Shown here piece by piece: positions 55,101-64,000 of a DNA stretch of 64,000 nucleotides. This DNA comes from Balanoglossus misakiensis (Eukaryota; Hemichordata). Position numbers and translations under genes: made by a program. The stretch's first letter is position 1, and each line of letters starts with the position of its first letter. Below the pieces are notes generated by a model, which did not search any database, was not told where the DNA came from, and saw only the letters and a program-made list of their open reading frames with translations. Location of the stretch: the NCBI GenBank assembly GCA_040954595.2, contig CM082578.2, forward strand, positions 16,306,001-16,370,000, read 5' to 3'.

Positions 55101-58100
55101 TCAAGACCTGATTGCCGCACAGACAGAGACCAGCGCCGGAAGCCAAGAGTTGTACTTTGATTACGAAAGCTTCTGCCCAGATCCGCTCGACAGATGCATC
55201 CCGTACCCAAACACCACTGAGGAAAATCCTATGTTTATGTTCCGAAGAGACGTTTCTGAATTTCCGAATGCAATGCCACCCCCGATCCGTAAGTATTTTA
55301 AAATTAGCAGATCCAGAATCTGGGTCAGTCTGTAATACTTCGTAGATGATTGTTTCGCTCATGGCAAGATTTTGTAAGACTTGGTTAACTACCGTAGCAA
55401 TGTGTTGATAGCCAAGTAATACAATCAAGCCTTGTATGAAAGTAGAATAGGTGTTGTGCATTGATTAATAGCCATGTTTACAGTAGGTAATTTTTGTCTG
55501 GTTTGTATTTTTTTTACAGCGAAAATACCAAAAGTGACGACAAGTTATTCCCTAGAAAGTGATGCCCCACTAGCAAAGGTGAGATTATAATAAATGTACA
55601 TCTTCTTTTACATGTATATATGTGTGCGTGCATGTGGTGTGTGTGTAATCAAATGACACAGCTTGGAGGTATTGTGGCAACAGAGACTGAATCTCTCTCA
55701 TGTTTCTCGCAGATGACAGCAGCTGTGATGTTCTACGTTCAGAGAACCATGCTCTATGTGATGCTGCTTCAGAACTTGATGAAGAAATCCAGAAACATTT
55801 ACCAGTAAGTTATCGAGTTTGCTCTTCTCGTGTATTATTAAAAAGTGCATGAGGGGCACCCACTTTCTGGGTAAAGGGTGATGCAGTGCGAGTTCAAGTG
55901 TCTTTCTCAACCAGGCTAACATTGCAGGACAATTTTTTACCTTTGAAGGACGATTGTGAAACAGGAGTTGGCCTCAGTCCGCTTTTTCCACATGGAACTG
56001 AAAACAGTGGTGAACAAGGTAACTAGTTCAATGGAGCAAATGCGTGACATGACAACCAACAAGTCCCTGGAGGTGATGTGCAAGTGTGTGGGAAAAGAAG
56101 GCAAGGATATCGAGAGAGAACTGGGACAGTCCAAAGATGATGTCATCAAGGAGTTGGTGAACTCAGTAGAAATGTCACAGAAGTTCGACGACGTACAGAA
56201 TGACATAGACGGGCTCTACTGTGAGATCATCACAGATGACAAGCTGTCATCTTCTGCGGCGGATCTGTTGGTTGTTGGGTGTCAATCAAAGGATAGATGG
56301 TAAGACTTCGTGTGTTCATTCATTCAGTCTGTGACATCAATCGCTGAGGATGTGAAACCCCTGCATCTGTTCAATGTGTAGTGTGCTGTAGTTGTTATCA
56401 AGGAAAATATGCAGTTCAGGTTCATTACTGATATGTGGGTATCATCTTGATATTTGTCTCTTGGTTTCAGCCTTTCCAAGCTTGATGTTCTCGTGGATAC
56501 GGTGTCAGTGACGGCCGCCCAATTCAAAAAGGACAAAGCACTGAAGAGGTTGTCTTACAACGACGAGCAGATACACAAATTTGAAAAGTGAGTCGTACAT
56601 TACAAAGTACAAAGTTAGAAATTTACACATGAACACAACGAGTGCACAACAACATGTAAAGTCATTGGTATGACATACATGTATTTATTTTTGAACAAAA
56701 GGCACTGGGGCAGTCATCCAAGTTTCACTGTAATATAAATCTTGTGCACAGTTAAATGGACAACACAGCAACTGAAAAAAATGGAGATTTGAAACTTCGT
56801 TCTTTGTTCAACTGCAGCTCACCTATGCATATTTCTCCTCAGATGCAACGAAAAGTGAAACTGTAGCCAATCACACCACCACACAGTCCTCAGGGGACTT
56901 AACAAATAAGAGGTGATTGCATCCCTTTAAATATTTCTGTCTTCAACTTTTTCAGACAGAAGATGAACACCAACTGTGTGCGTGGAGTGTCTCTCTATCA
57001 AGATCACTGTGAACCCAACCTGAGAAATGTCCATAGACACATGTCAACATGGTTCAAGTAAGTTGCTGTCAGATTTGTCCAGAGAACATTAGCTGCAGTA
57101 AAGTATATTTCAAATGGACATGCATACAGGTGTCATGGTGTCATTCCCATTGATTGATGGCTGCATGTACCATATACAAATGTTGTATAAACCCTGCTTT
57201 GATTATTTTTGCCAGGGATGCTAAGAAATACCGCACAAGAATGACCCAGATTGATGGGGAGATATCTGCTCTGAATGAACAGTATGAAGTCTTTGAAGAA
57301 CAGAATCTGAAAGAAGTAAGCATTTGATGAATTATCCAACAGATTTGTGTGTACCAATGGTATAAGCTATAAGTCCTCTTTTTCGGCTTTACTGGCTCAT
57401 TCTTTTGACAGACAGGTCAGGTGAAATCAATGGTTGAATTTTGCATTTACATGAGTAGTCTTTAAGTAGCTTTAGACAATGTCAGCAGTACATGTATTCT
57501 TAGAAAATCCTTCAATATGCCAGATGTGGTTTAAGAAAACTGTAAAAGCAATGGTTTTTTGATTAATTGCATTTGTGTCTTAATTCTCTCAGATTGTAAG
57601 CAGGACAAAGCAAAAGATCAACAAAATTTCTGATGATTTGGAAAGACTTTTGAAACTACAAACTGAAAAACAGTCAGTGAGTTCAGCTGGAGGTTTGGGC
57701 ATGATTATTGGGACAGTCGGAACTGTGGGTGCAGTGAATGGAACAACTGGAGCTGTGGCTATGATGAATGGGCATGATACTGGCTTACCCAAATCACCAA
57801 ACCAAGTACTGGTACCCAAAGTACTCAAAGAAGAGTAAGTACGGAGTGAACATTTTGGCCCCACCTGTTGAAGACACACAAGTGGGCCAATGTCATAACT
57901 CTGTCCGTCCACCTGTGTCTGTCCGTCGAATTTTGAATGGAAATCTATCTCTTTTTCAACTTTTGATGTGTTGCTTACAACATTTTTGGGTTTTGCAAGT
58001 CCCAGAAAGTCATGAAAATTGTGGAACTTTGTTGTGTTCTCAGGATGAAGATGTGGAAAACCCAAATGGTGAATATGAACAGAGACATCGAACAGAACAG

Positions 58101-58185
58101 CGACCTGATCAAGCTGTACAAGAACATCCTGGACGAAAAGGGGAAAGGCGCAGACAAAGACTTCGACTTCGACGAAGTGAAATAA
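49139..58185 (+). CDS. TBK1: TBK1/IKK-epsilon-type serine/threonine kinase
   Basis: Non-canonical IKK that phosphorylates IRF-type factors and autophagy receptors downstream of STING, MAVS or TRIF-type adaptors in vertebrates. Fifteen coding exons join in phase to 803 aa: 49139-49246, 49615-49755, 50112-50238, 51256-51437, 54266-54423, 54616-54906, 55089-55288, 55520-55578, 55713-55804, 55949-56299, 56471-56587, 56956-57057, 57216-57315, 57593-57834, 58044-58185. The kinase domain has GTGATGAV glycine loop, K45 (AVKTF), HRD with D141, DFG at 163-165, and activation-loop S178 in [11 protein letters not shown] (human S172). The ubiquitin-like domain is in exon 7 ([11 protein letters not shown]). 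A long helical scaffold/dimerisation region includes [14 protein letters not shown] Gly/Val/Ala-rich insert at about 707-736 makes it longer than human TBK1 (729 aa). Exon 10 must start at 55949, because the upstream AG reads into a stop. Intron 4 uses a GC donor. One gene probably represents the TBK1/IKBKE ancestor. Confidence 0.95.
50424..51226. mobile_element. MITE family A, complete copy in TBK1 intron 3
   Basis: 803-bp element with perfect inverted ends of about 43 bp starting GGCTGCATTCACAAACACC and continuing through a G8 run. TTA direct repeats flank it at 50421-50423 and 51227-51229, a PIF/Harbinger-type target duplication. Internally a G-rich block (near 50755-50850) recurs as a diverged direct copy (near 50985-51075). 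It has no transposase. Confidence 0.85.
51438..54265 (+). other. TBK1: TBK1 intron 4, GC-AG, 2.8 kb
   Basis: The exon ends TATCTG/GCAAGT and the next exon opens CAC CCT GAC (HPD), matching human EEYL-HPD. Using the GT four bases downstream would shift the frame into TGA, so the GC donor is required. The intron has a short (AGAC)n run near 53128-53145 and an NF-kappaB-like site at 52336. Confidence 0.85.
52336..52346. promoter_or_regulatory. NF-kappaB-like site in TBK1 intron 4
   Basis: GGGGATTCCCC, third exact occurrence of this 11-mer in the window. Confidence 0.35.
54951..54975. repeat. (GAGT)n microsatellite
   Basis: Short tetranucleotide run in TBK1 intron 6. Confidence 0.9.
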
Positions 58186-58255
58186 CCCGGGTGCCCCAGT
58201 GTCAAGAATGAAGTCAAATCTCTGATTCTGGAGGTGCTGGGTGCCATGGAGGCAT

Positions 58256-58308
58256 TTGACAATGATGGTATTATCAGCCTTGTTTTTGATAATACCGTCA
58301 TTGTCCAA
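58256..58308 (+). other. Hairpin in TBK1 3'UTR
   Basis: Arm TTGACAATGATGGTATTATC (58256-58275) pairs with 58287-58308 over about 20 of 22 positions around an 11-nt U-rich loop. It starts about 70 nt after the stop codon. It is structurally pre-miRNA-sized or could be a protein-binding stem-loop. Function not known. Confidence 0.6.
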
Positions 58309-60455
58309 ATCCTGCATGACCCTGCAATGCATTATACCCAGACTCTTTCGACCCTGACATCGGTTGGATCGGCCTTTCTTGGAATTACAGAATACGGACG
58401 CCACACACGACTGTTGGTGGAACAAATCTGAAGATGACTTATCAGCTATGATTATAACAGGCCCCTATCTCCATACCATGCCTTAGAGAAATGTTCACTA
58501 CTAGCATATATACTACTAGCATATAGTATCAAGATATATACATGCACTCTGTTACTTGTGAAATCGTAATTATTGCATTAATAGATATTACTGAGTCATT
58601 TTTGTTTTGTCAGAATTTACCGTGCAGTCTTGTAACTTGAGTACAATATACATGTACACTGTACATTAGTAACGTGAATAAGTGTATAATCACAATGTAC
58701 TACAATTCTAACAAGAAAGGGATAAAAAAGAGATGGGTATAAAGCATATGTTGCGCTTCAGAAATACAGTAAAGCTATAGGGTGGGTATCATCGTATACT
58801 TTCTCAGCACTTCCGCAAACAGAGAGTTGATTTCATGAATCTCCCATTTATTCTTACCTTAGTGTACCTTTCGGGGCGCACTAAAATGCCATGGCTGGTC
58901 AAGTTCTTGATTTCATGGCGCTTTCAACAGATCAGACATTTTTGCGAGCCTGGGAGAGATCTCTCTGTCGGAGACACCTAATGTACCATCCACCAACTTG
59001 TGGCTTATTTACAGGAATGTTATTACTGCAGAGAGTGGCACGTTGTCAACACATACAACATCCGTACATGGCAGGCACAGTGTGTTCGTTTAATTCAATT
59101 GAGTATCGTTTTCGTCCCCCATTTTGGTTGGTGTAACCCGGGGGTGCAACAACGTATTAGTGCCAATCGCAGGTTCACCATTTCTGAAGTCGCATGCTCT
59201 GCACGAGGTCAATGCCAGTTTGGACGATTGATTCCATCTGCTGAGTTCTTTTTCACTGTGCCTGGCATAGAGGTTGACAAACAAACAAAATTGCTGAGAA
59301 AAAACATTCACTATTCTGGATGATGTTGAGTAGAAGCATTACAGCCTCGTTGTAAATAACAGATCCTTAATATGATACTTGAAAATTTAACTTTAGAATA
59401 TCTTGACAAATGAGGATAAGAGCTGTCCTGAATAGAATAGGCTGTGTAGAATAGTGTCGCTCTCAAACCTGTTTCTGAAGTGCAACTATGACAACATCAA
59501 CAAAAACCTAGGTAATGCTTTACTTTAGTAGGCTGTCCTGAAACTTATATCTTTAAATGTACTAGTATATGGTATTATAGCTAACCATGATTAGAAGAAA
59601 ATCAACTCATCATTCTTGCCTTCTTTCTCAAGTCATAGTATGTTGTTAAACCCTTTACTTCGAAAACTAAAATTCTTCTGTGCTTATTGATTGCAACTTG
59701 TGCTCTTCGTTTAGAAAAAAAGATAAATATGTGTGTCATGATTATAGTTTAGTGGTGTTTAAATTTAACTAAGATCCTCTTTGTTGTAAAACTGTTGAAA
59801 TCTTACTTCATTGTTAATTCTCCATATAAATGTTAATTAATATGTTGCAAATATATTCATGATTTCTTTTTTTTCTTCTCAGAATCATCATCACTCCCAT
59901 ATGTGTTGTCATTACTGTCCAGTCTAGTTATGTTATGGTGTTCCAGTAAAACCATTTTCACACTAAGAGCACAAAATACCAGTGACACGTAACAATCCCA
60001 GTCCATTGTAACAGTTGTCAATGAAAACAAATTATACAATCTCAGCTTGCACGCCTGTGTGGTATGACAAATGAAGAACAAGCTGATTGTTTCAAGTAAA
60101 ATTTTGGTGGTGACTTTTTGGGGCACTCTCTGTTGCTCAGTAAAACTGAAAAGCCCTGGGCAAGGGTTACTCACAAACTTTGTGCACCATAATGTTGAAA
60201 TGGTTGTAAGTCTGTAATAGGAAGGGGGGAAAGATTTGCACAAAAATTGCAAGTGTCTGTGATTATTCAAAGCAAAGAAATGGTTCAGATGTTACCAAAA
60301 AACAATGAAGGGGAGTCTGAGATATGGAAACATGAATTGGCACTTTCATTATCAAAAGTATCTTCAATACATGTGAGAACAATATACTACCGTACTGACG
60401 CATCAGAAAAATTGCATTTATTACATGAATCATGTTCATGGTGCACCTGAATTTA

Positions 60456-60557
60456 AATGAAATTTCCGCTAACCCAGTGTGAACATTTCAAATGTTACCT
60501 GAATACTACAGTTTGAAATGTTCGCAGTATATTTCTTTTTAATAAGGAAATTTCATT
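60456..60557. repeat. Nested inverted repeat, about 102 bp
   Basis: Outer arms AATGAAATTTCC (about 60456-60467) and GGAAATTTCATT (60546-60557) enclose inner perfect arms GAACATTTCAAA (60481-60492) and TTTGAAATGTTC (60512-60523). It could be a small MITE or a structured transcript element. Confidence 0.5.
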
Positions 60558-62411
60558 CAGCAAAGGGTGCAATCCGTGACATGTTTTCAAAGTTAAATGA
60601 AACCATCTTTGGTGAGTAATATAAAGCAGTTTTAATATAAACAGGCACCCACCAAAGGTGTTCTGCAACTCTGTCGTCCACAGTTGTTGACATCAAACAG
60701 TCTATATGGTGCACAGCTGTTTATAAACAAAAAAAAAAAACAGTTTGTGTTGTGCACAGCCAATGTAATAAAAAGTTTGTGCTGTGCACAGCCGATATAG
60801 CACAGTTTATGTCAAAATTATGATGTGTACACACACAGAGCCAGTGTTAAATTAAGATATTTCTTCTGGTGTGTTTGTTATCAGTGGTATGTCAGTGTTC
60901 TCCCAAAATCAAATCATTTCACAGTGCTTGGTCTTGACAGTAAATGTCTCAACGTGTCAGGCCCACAGTAATGCTAAGAAAAGGAGTTGGATGAGCCAAT
61001 TTATGTTTTATGTCAAAGTAGGTCCATGTTCTTACTGTATAATTTGTTGAGAGAACAACGATAACTGCTCAATCGAATCACAGCATAAGCATGGTCGCCC
61101 GATGATAGGATCTGGTGACTGCTGGAAGGGACAAAGTTGCTGTGTTTTGCCTGTATGTTATCAACTTGTTTTGTTTCATATGAGGTGTTTATGTAACTGG
61201 TATTTTGCAAGCTGAAATATTGTAAATCTTCAGTTCTTGGAGCTACCACTCTCACTCTTGTGTGGCTATGACATGTGAACACATCAGTGACATAATTTCT
61301 GGTGTGTACTGTAAATTATGTCAGCGAGGTTTTTGGATGACACGGCAACAAATAGAGTGAGAGTAGAGTTCTAACGACTGAAAATTTACGAAGTTTCAGC
61401 GAGCAGAACAGCATAAAAAGTAAAACAAAACAATGTTAAAAATTGCAACTGTGTCCTTTTGAAGTGACAATCTTCCATTCAGATGAAAAAAAGTGTCATA
61501 GAGTATATCATTGCATATAAAAATGTGACATTGAACCATTTCTAGTGCTTTGGCACCTAATTGAGAGAATTTAAAGATTTAATAAAATATGTTATTATTA
61601 CATTCCTTATGAGGGGACAGAGTCACTGACTTGGGACATAACGCAACACATGGAAGATATCTAAAACAATGTCCAAAGGTAGTGAATGTGGCCCTTTACC
61701 ACGGACTGGACAGGGACAGATCTCGTGGGAAATTACAGTGCATATGTGTCGGTAGTTTGCTTTTCGTAATGATATACCCCACTACCAGTCCATGCTTGGG
61801 ACGATTTGTCCATCCCATGCTGACTGAGATCTGGCATAAGAAATTGTTTGCAAAAAATGTATAATTTGCAGTGACTTTAAGTTGTAGCTTTGCCAGATTT
61901 ATTTTTGTATTTTGATTGTTATTTTCTCACATGAATTGTATTCATTACTCACCAGTTGAATTGGAAGAGTGTTCGGTTCCAATTCACTGAGGCTCACCAG
62001 AGACAACAGCAATTTCTACTTTGGGACTTGAGTGGTTGGGGGTAGAGGTATTCTGACTGCCATTTGTGACATATGTGAATGTATAATTCCAGTATGTTTA
62101 ACACTGATTATATTCACCGTACAGAGAAACTTACCACCTCTCATCCATGTGTATAAGAAGGACCAATAATTATGCCAAATGCTAGAATCTCACCTCTGAG
62201 TCACCCAGTACAGGACACATATATACTAAAGGTATATAGTCACTTTGCAGTGTGTTAATTCGCAAAGGTGTTCATATGTACAACAGTTGGTGAAAAGAAC
62301 TAGTCAAGGAGTACAAATGATGATTCACAAAGGCTGTGTTTTTTTCCTCTGTTGGGTTGATGAACAGTTCAATAGAACTTCACTTACCAAGTTTGTACAA
62401 GTTTTTGTTTA

Positions 62412-63499
62412 GGGACTGTCCAGAATTTACTTCCAGGGGGGGGCTGGAGGATTTTCAGGGGGGGCCACCCATTTTCCCCAAGAAAAATTAGGGGGGGTCA
62501 GACATAAAAATCACAATCCTTTAGGGGGGGCCATGTAAAAAACCCTCACAAACTCAATATTTGCCCAGAAGTACTGATTTATAAGAAACAAACCAGCATG
62601 GCTACCTGGATGACAGATGAACTCCGCAAGTGCATTAAATCTTCATAAGCTTGAATTTCCGGTAATTTTTTCGGTGGGTTATTTTGTATATCTACTACAG
62701 TTTCTTGTTCTACTCTGTGAAGCATAATAAAATGCCCAGTATTTGGCCTGCCAGCACAGACCATAAATGTACAGTGAACAGTCAGTGTTGTTACTGTTGA
62801 CGAGCTCAATTCAAGTCCAGACTAGAATTCGTTAATTTTCTCATCAATCATTCATATATGTATATAAAAAGTTAATTTGCTTTTGGGTTCATTAAAATGC
62901 AGCTTTGAGCTCTGTATTTTATAAAATTTTCTTACAGGGGAGGGGGACACCCCCTCCCAAACCCACCCCCTTCACTTCTCGGTTTACAATATCTGCCAAC
63001 ACAGAATACAAATACTTAACAAATATAAACAATGTTCAGTTTTAATATCCACTGATGAGGAAAAACATCAGTTTCAAATTCTTTTCATGGGAGCGCTGTT
63101 TTTCTTTTTTACAAGATAGATAGGTGATGTGTTTTGCTGTGTGAAAGAAAATGGGAGGTGGGATTTCAAAATTTTAAGCTGTTCGGAAGGGGGGATTGAA
63201 AATATTTCGGGTTGTGTACGGGGGGCATGTGAAAATTAACGGTAAAAATAATTTAATTCTCCCCCCCCCTTCCAGAGGTGTTTGTAAATGCAGCCTTATC
63301 AGACTGTATGTGTCGTAGTCTGTACCAGTAAGCATGCATGTATATATTGGGGGGGGGGGGGGTCATGGAAAAAAAACAGGAAATTTACGGGGGGCCACAG
63401 ATTTCCTCCACAATTTACAAGGGGGGGCCATGGAAAAAAATCACCAGGAAAATAAGAAATCCTCCAGCCCCACCCTGGAAGTAAATTCTGGACAGTCCC
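62412..63499. mobile_element. MITE family B, complete, with nested family A insertion
   Basis: 1088-bp element with about 42-bp inverted ends (GGGACTGTCCAGAATTTACT...) differing at one position. TTA direct repeats flank it at 62409-62411 and 63500-63502. The sequence just inside each end is G-run rich (GGGGGGGCCA). It has no transposase frame. A partial family A element occupies 62871-63295, so family A inserted after family B. Confidence 0.85.
62871..63295. mobile_element. MITE family A, truncated inverted copy
   Basis: Reverse complement of the left half of the TBK1-intron copy: shares the GCAGCTTTGAGCTCTGTATT block, the GGGGGACACCCCCTCCC block, the CATGGGAGCGCTGTTTTTC block and the terminal GAGGTGTTTGTAAATGCAGCC, then TTA. 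Its left terminal inverted repeat is missing. Confidence 0.85.
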
Positions 63500-63502
63500 T
63501 TA

Positions 63503-64000
63503 ACTTTGCTAAAATTTATTTTGTGAATGAAGTATTGTGAGGTACACAATAAAGTACCGAAAATGATTTATCTGAGAGTAGATTCATGTCTTGTTGTTTA
63601 TTCAGTAATGACAGCCATATGTTTAAATGAAGACAATTCTCACTACCTTAAATATGTTATTGCTACCTAGGTGAGTGATAAAAATCTCATGCCATTGACA
63701 GAATTTCAAAATGGCGGATTTTTGGATAGGAGTTCAGGCTAGAAGCCAGATCGTACCATTTCCATTAGTTCTGTGTCTCATGGTTGTCTGTTTGTTTTTT
63801 TGCCATGGTGTTTGTTACCATAGCAAATTCCCATCTGTTTGAGTGACATCAGACACACGCGCACACTCACTCACTCACAATGCTTGTCATGCAAGGGTCA
63901 ACATCTTCTGTCACATTAAATGTCAGTCATGACATATTTTTGTGATTTCCCAACAATCAACAGTCACTCAGGAAACATGCCATGGATTCAAGTACATTCC
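63503..64000. other. Right-hand flank without a recognised gene
   Basis: AT-rich sequence with an AATAAA at 63548-63553 on plus and CACTCACTCACTCAC near 63864-63878. No exon recognised. Confidence 0.35.

Larger units (their letters stand above)
58186..62411. other. TBK1 3'UTR and intergenic DNA
   Basis: No recognisable coding exon. The first few hundred bases are TBK1 3'UTR and include a strong hairpin (58256-58308). A nested inverted-repeat structure lies at 60456-60557 and a small tandem repeat of GTGCACAGC at 60706-60795. No close canonical AATAAA was seen after the stop, so the poly(A) site is unresolved. Confidence 0.4.

Noticed and set aside
55928-55948. Upstream acceptor for TBK1 exon 10 (ATTGCAG to 55927)
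   Set aside because: Using it reads ACA ATT TTT TAC CTT TGA, a stop; the next AG at 55948 keeps the frame and the family sequence.
57589-58425. 278-codon minus-strand frame opposite the last two TBK1 exons
   Set aside because: It crosses a TBK1 intron whose splice sites are excellent, mirrors the sense codons, and has no recognisable domain. It is an antisense shadow, partly made of the 3'UTR hairpin.

Overview
This is a stretch of animal nuclear DNA: about 60% A+T, intron-rich, with GT-AG introns, frequent microsatellites and many short 'tacatgta' motifs. All seven genes below were reassembled by hand by joining exons with matching phase and comparing them with remembered family members. 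Gene content and order point to a non-vertebrate deuterostome, with hemichordate or amphioxus as the best guesses. The species cannot be fixed from the sequence alone.

Layout. 1-3.8 kb has no complete gene but holds a candidate upstream first exon (2776-2899) whose phase fits PFKFB. 3.87-5.06 kb is YOD1 (OTU deubiquitinase, minus strand), head-to-head with PFKFB (6-phosphofructo-2-kinase/fructose-2,6-bisphosphatase, plus strand, 5.2-12.7 kb) across a short CRE-containing shared promoter. 12.7-18.5 kb is probable PFKFB 3'UTR and intergenic DNA. Three minus-strand genes follow. The first is an unusual five-exon gene (18.55-20.29 kb) with two SAP motifs, a UBZ4-spaced zinc finger and a domain otherwise familiar from uncharacterised bacterial and archaeal proteins. 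The second is a Shisa-like membrane adaptor with a duplicated cysteine-rich domain (21.58-24.05 kb). The third is ribosomal protein eL20/RPL18A (24.64-26.85 kb). RPL18A is head-to-head with exportin-T (XPOT, 27.5-35.6 kb, 21 exons, 962 aa). After a 13.5 kb region without a recognised gene comes a single TBK1/IKK-epsilon-type kinase (49.1-58.2 kb, 15 coding exons, 803 aa). The right end (58.2-64 kb) is intergenic and contains nested MITE-like elements.

The genes do not form one pathway. The notable point is linkage. In human, YOD1-PFKFB2 and the TBK1 paralogue IKBKE lie near one another on 1q32, while XPOT-TBK1 are neighbours on 12q14. This window carries YOD1-PFKFB and XPOT-TBK1 together, as expected if it keeps an ancestral block that was split between two paralogous regions by vertebrate genome duplication.

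Other points of interest: a symmetric 60-bp cassette exon in XPOT; GC-AG introns in XPOT and TBK1; a cluster of NF-kappaB-like sites in the XPOT-TBK1 gap and a TBK1 intron; a new-looking intronic repeat family; two TTA-flanked MITE families (one nested in the other); two tiny foldback elements with apparent target-site duplications; and a strong hairpin just after the TBK1 stop codon.
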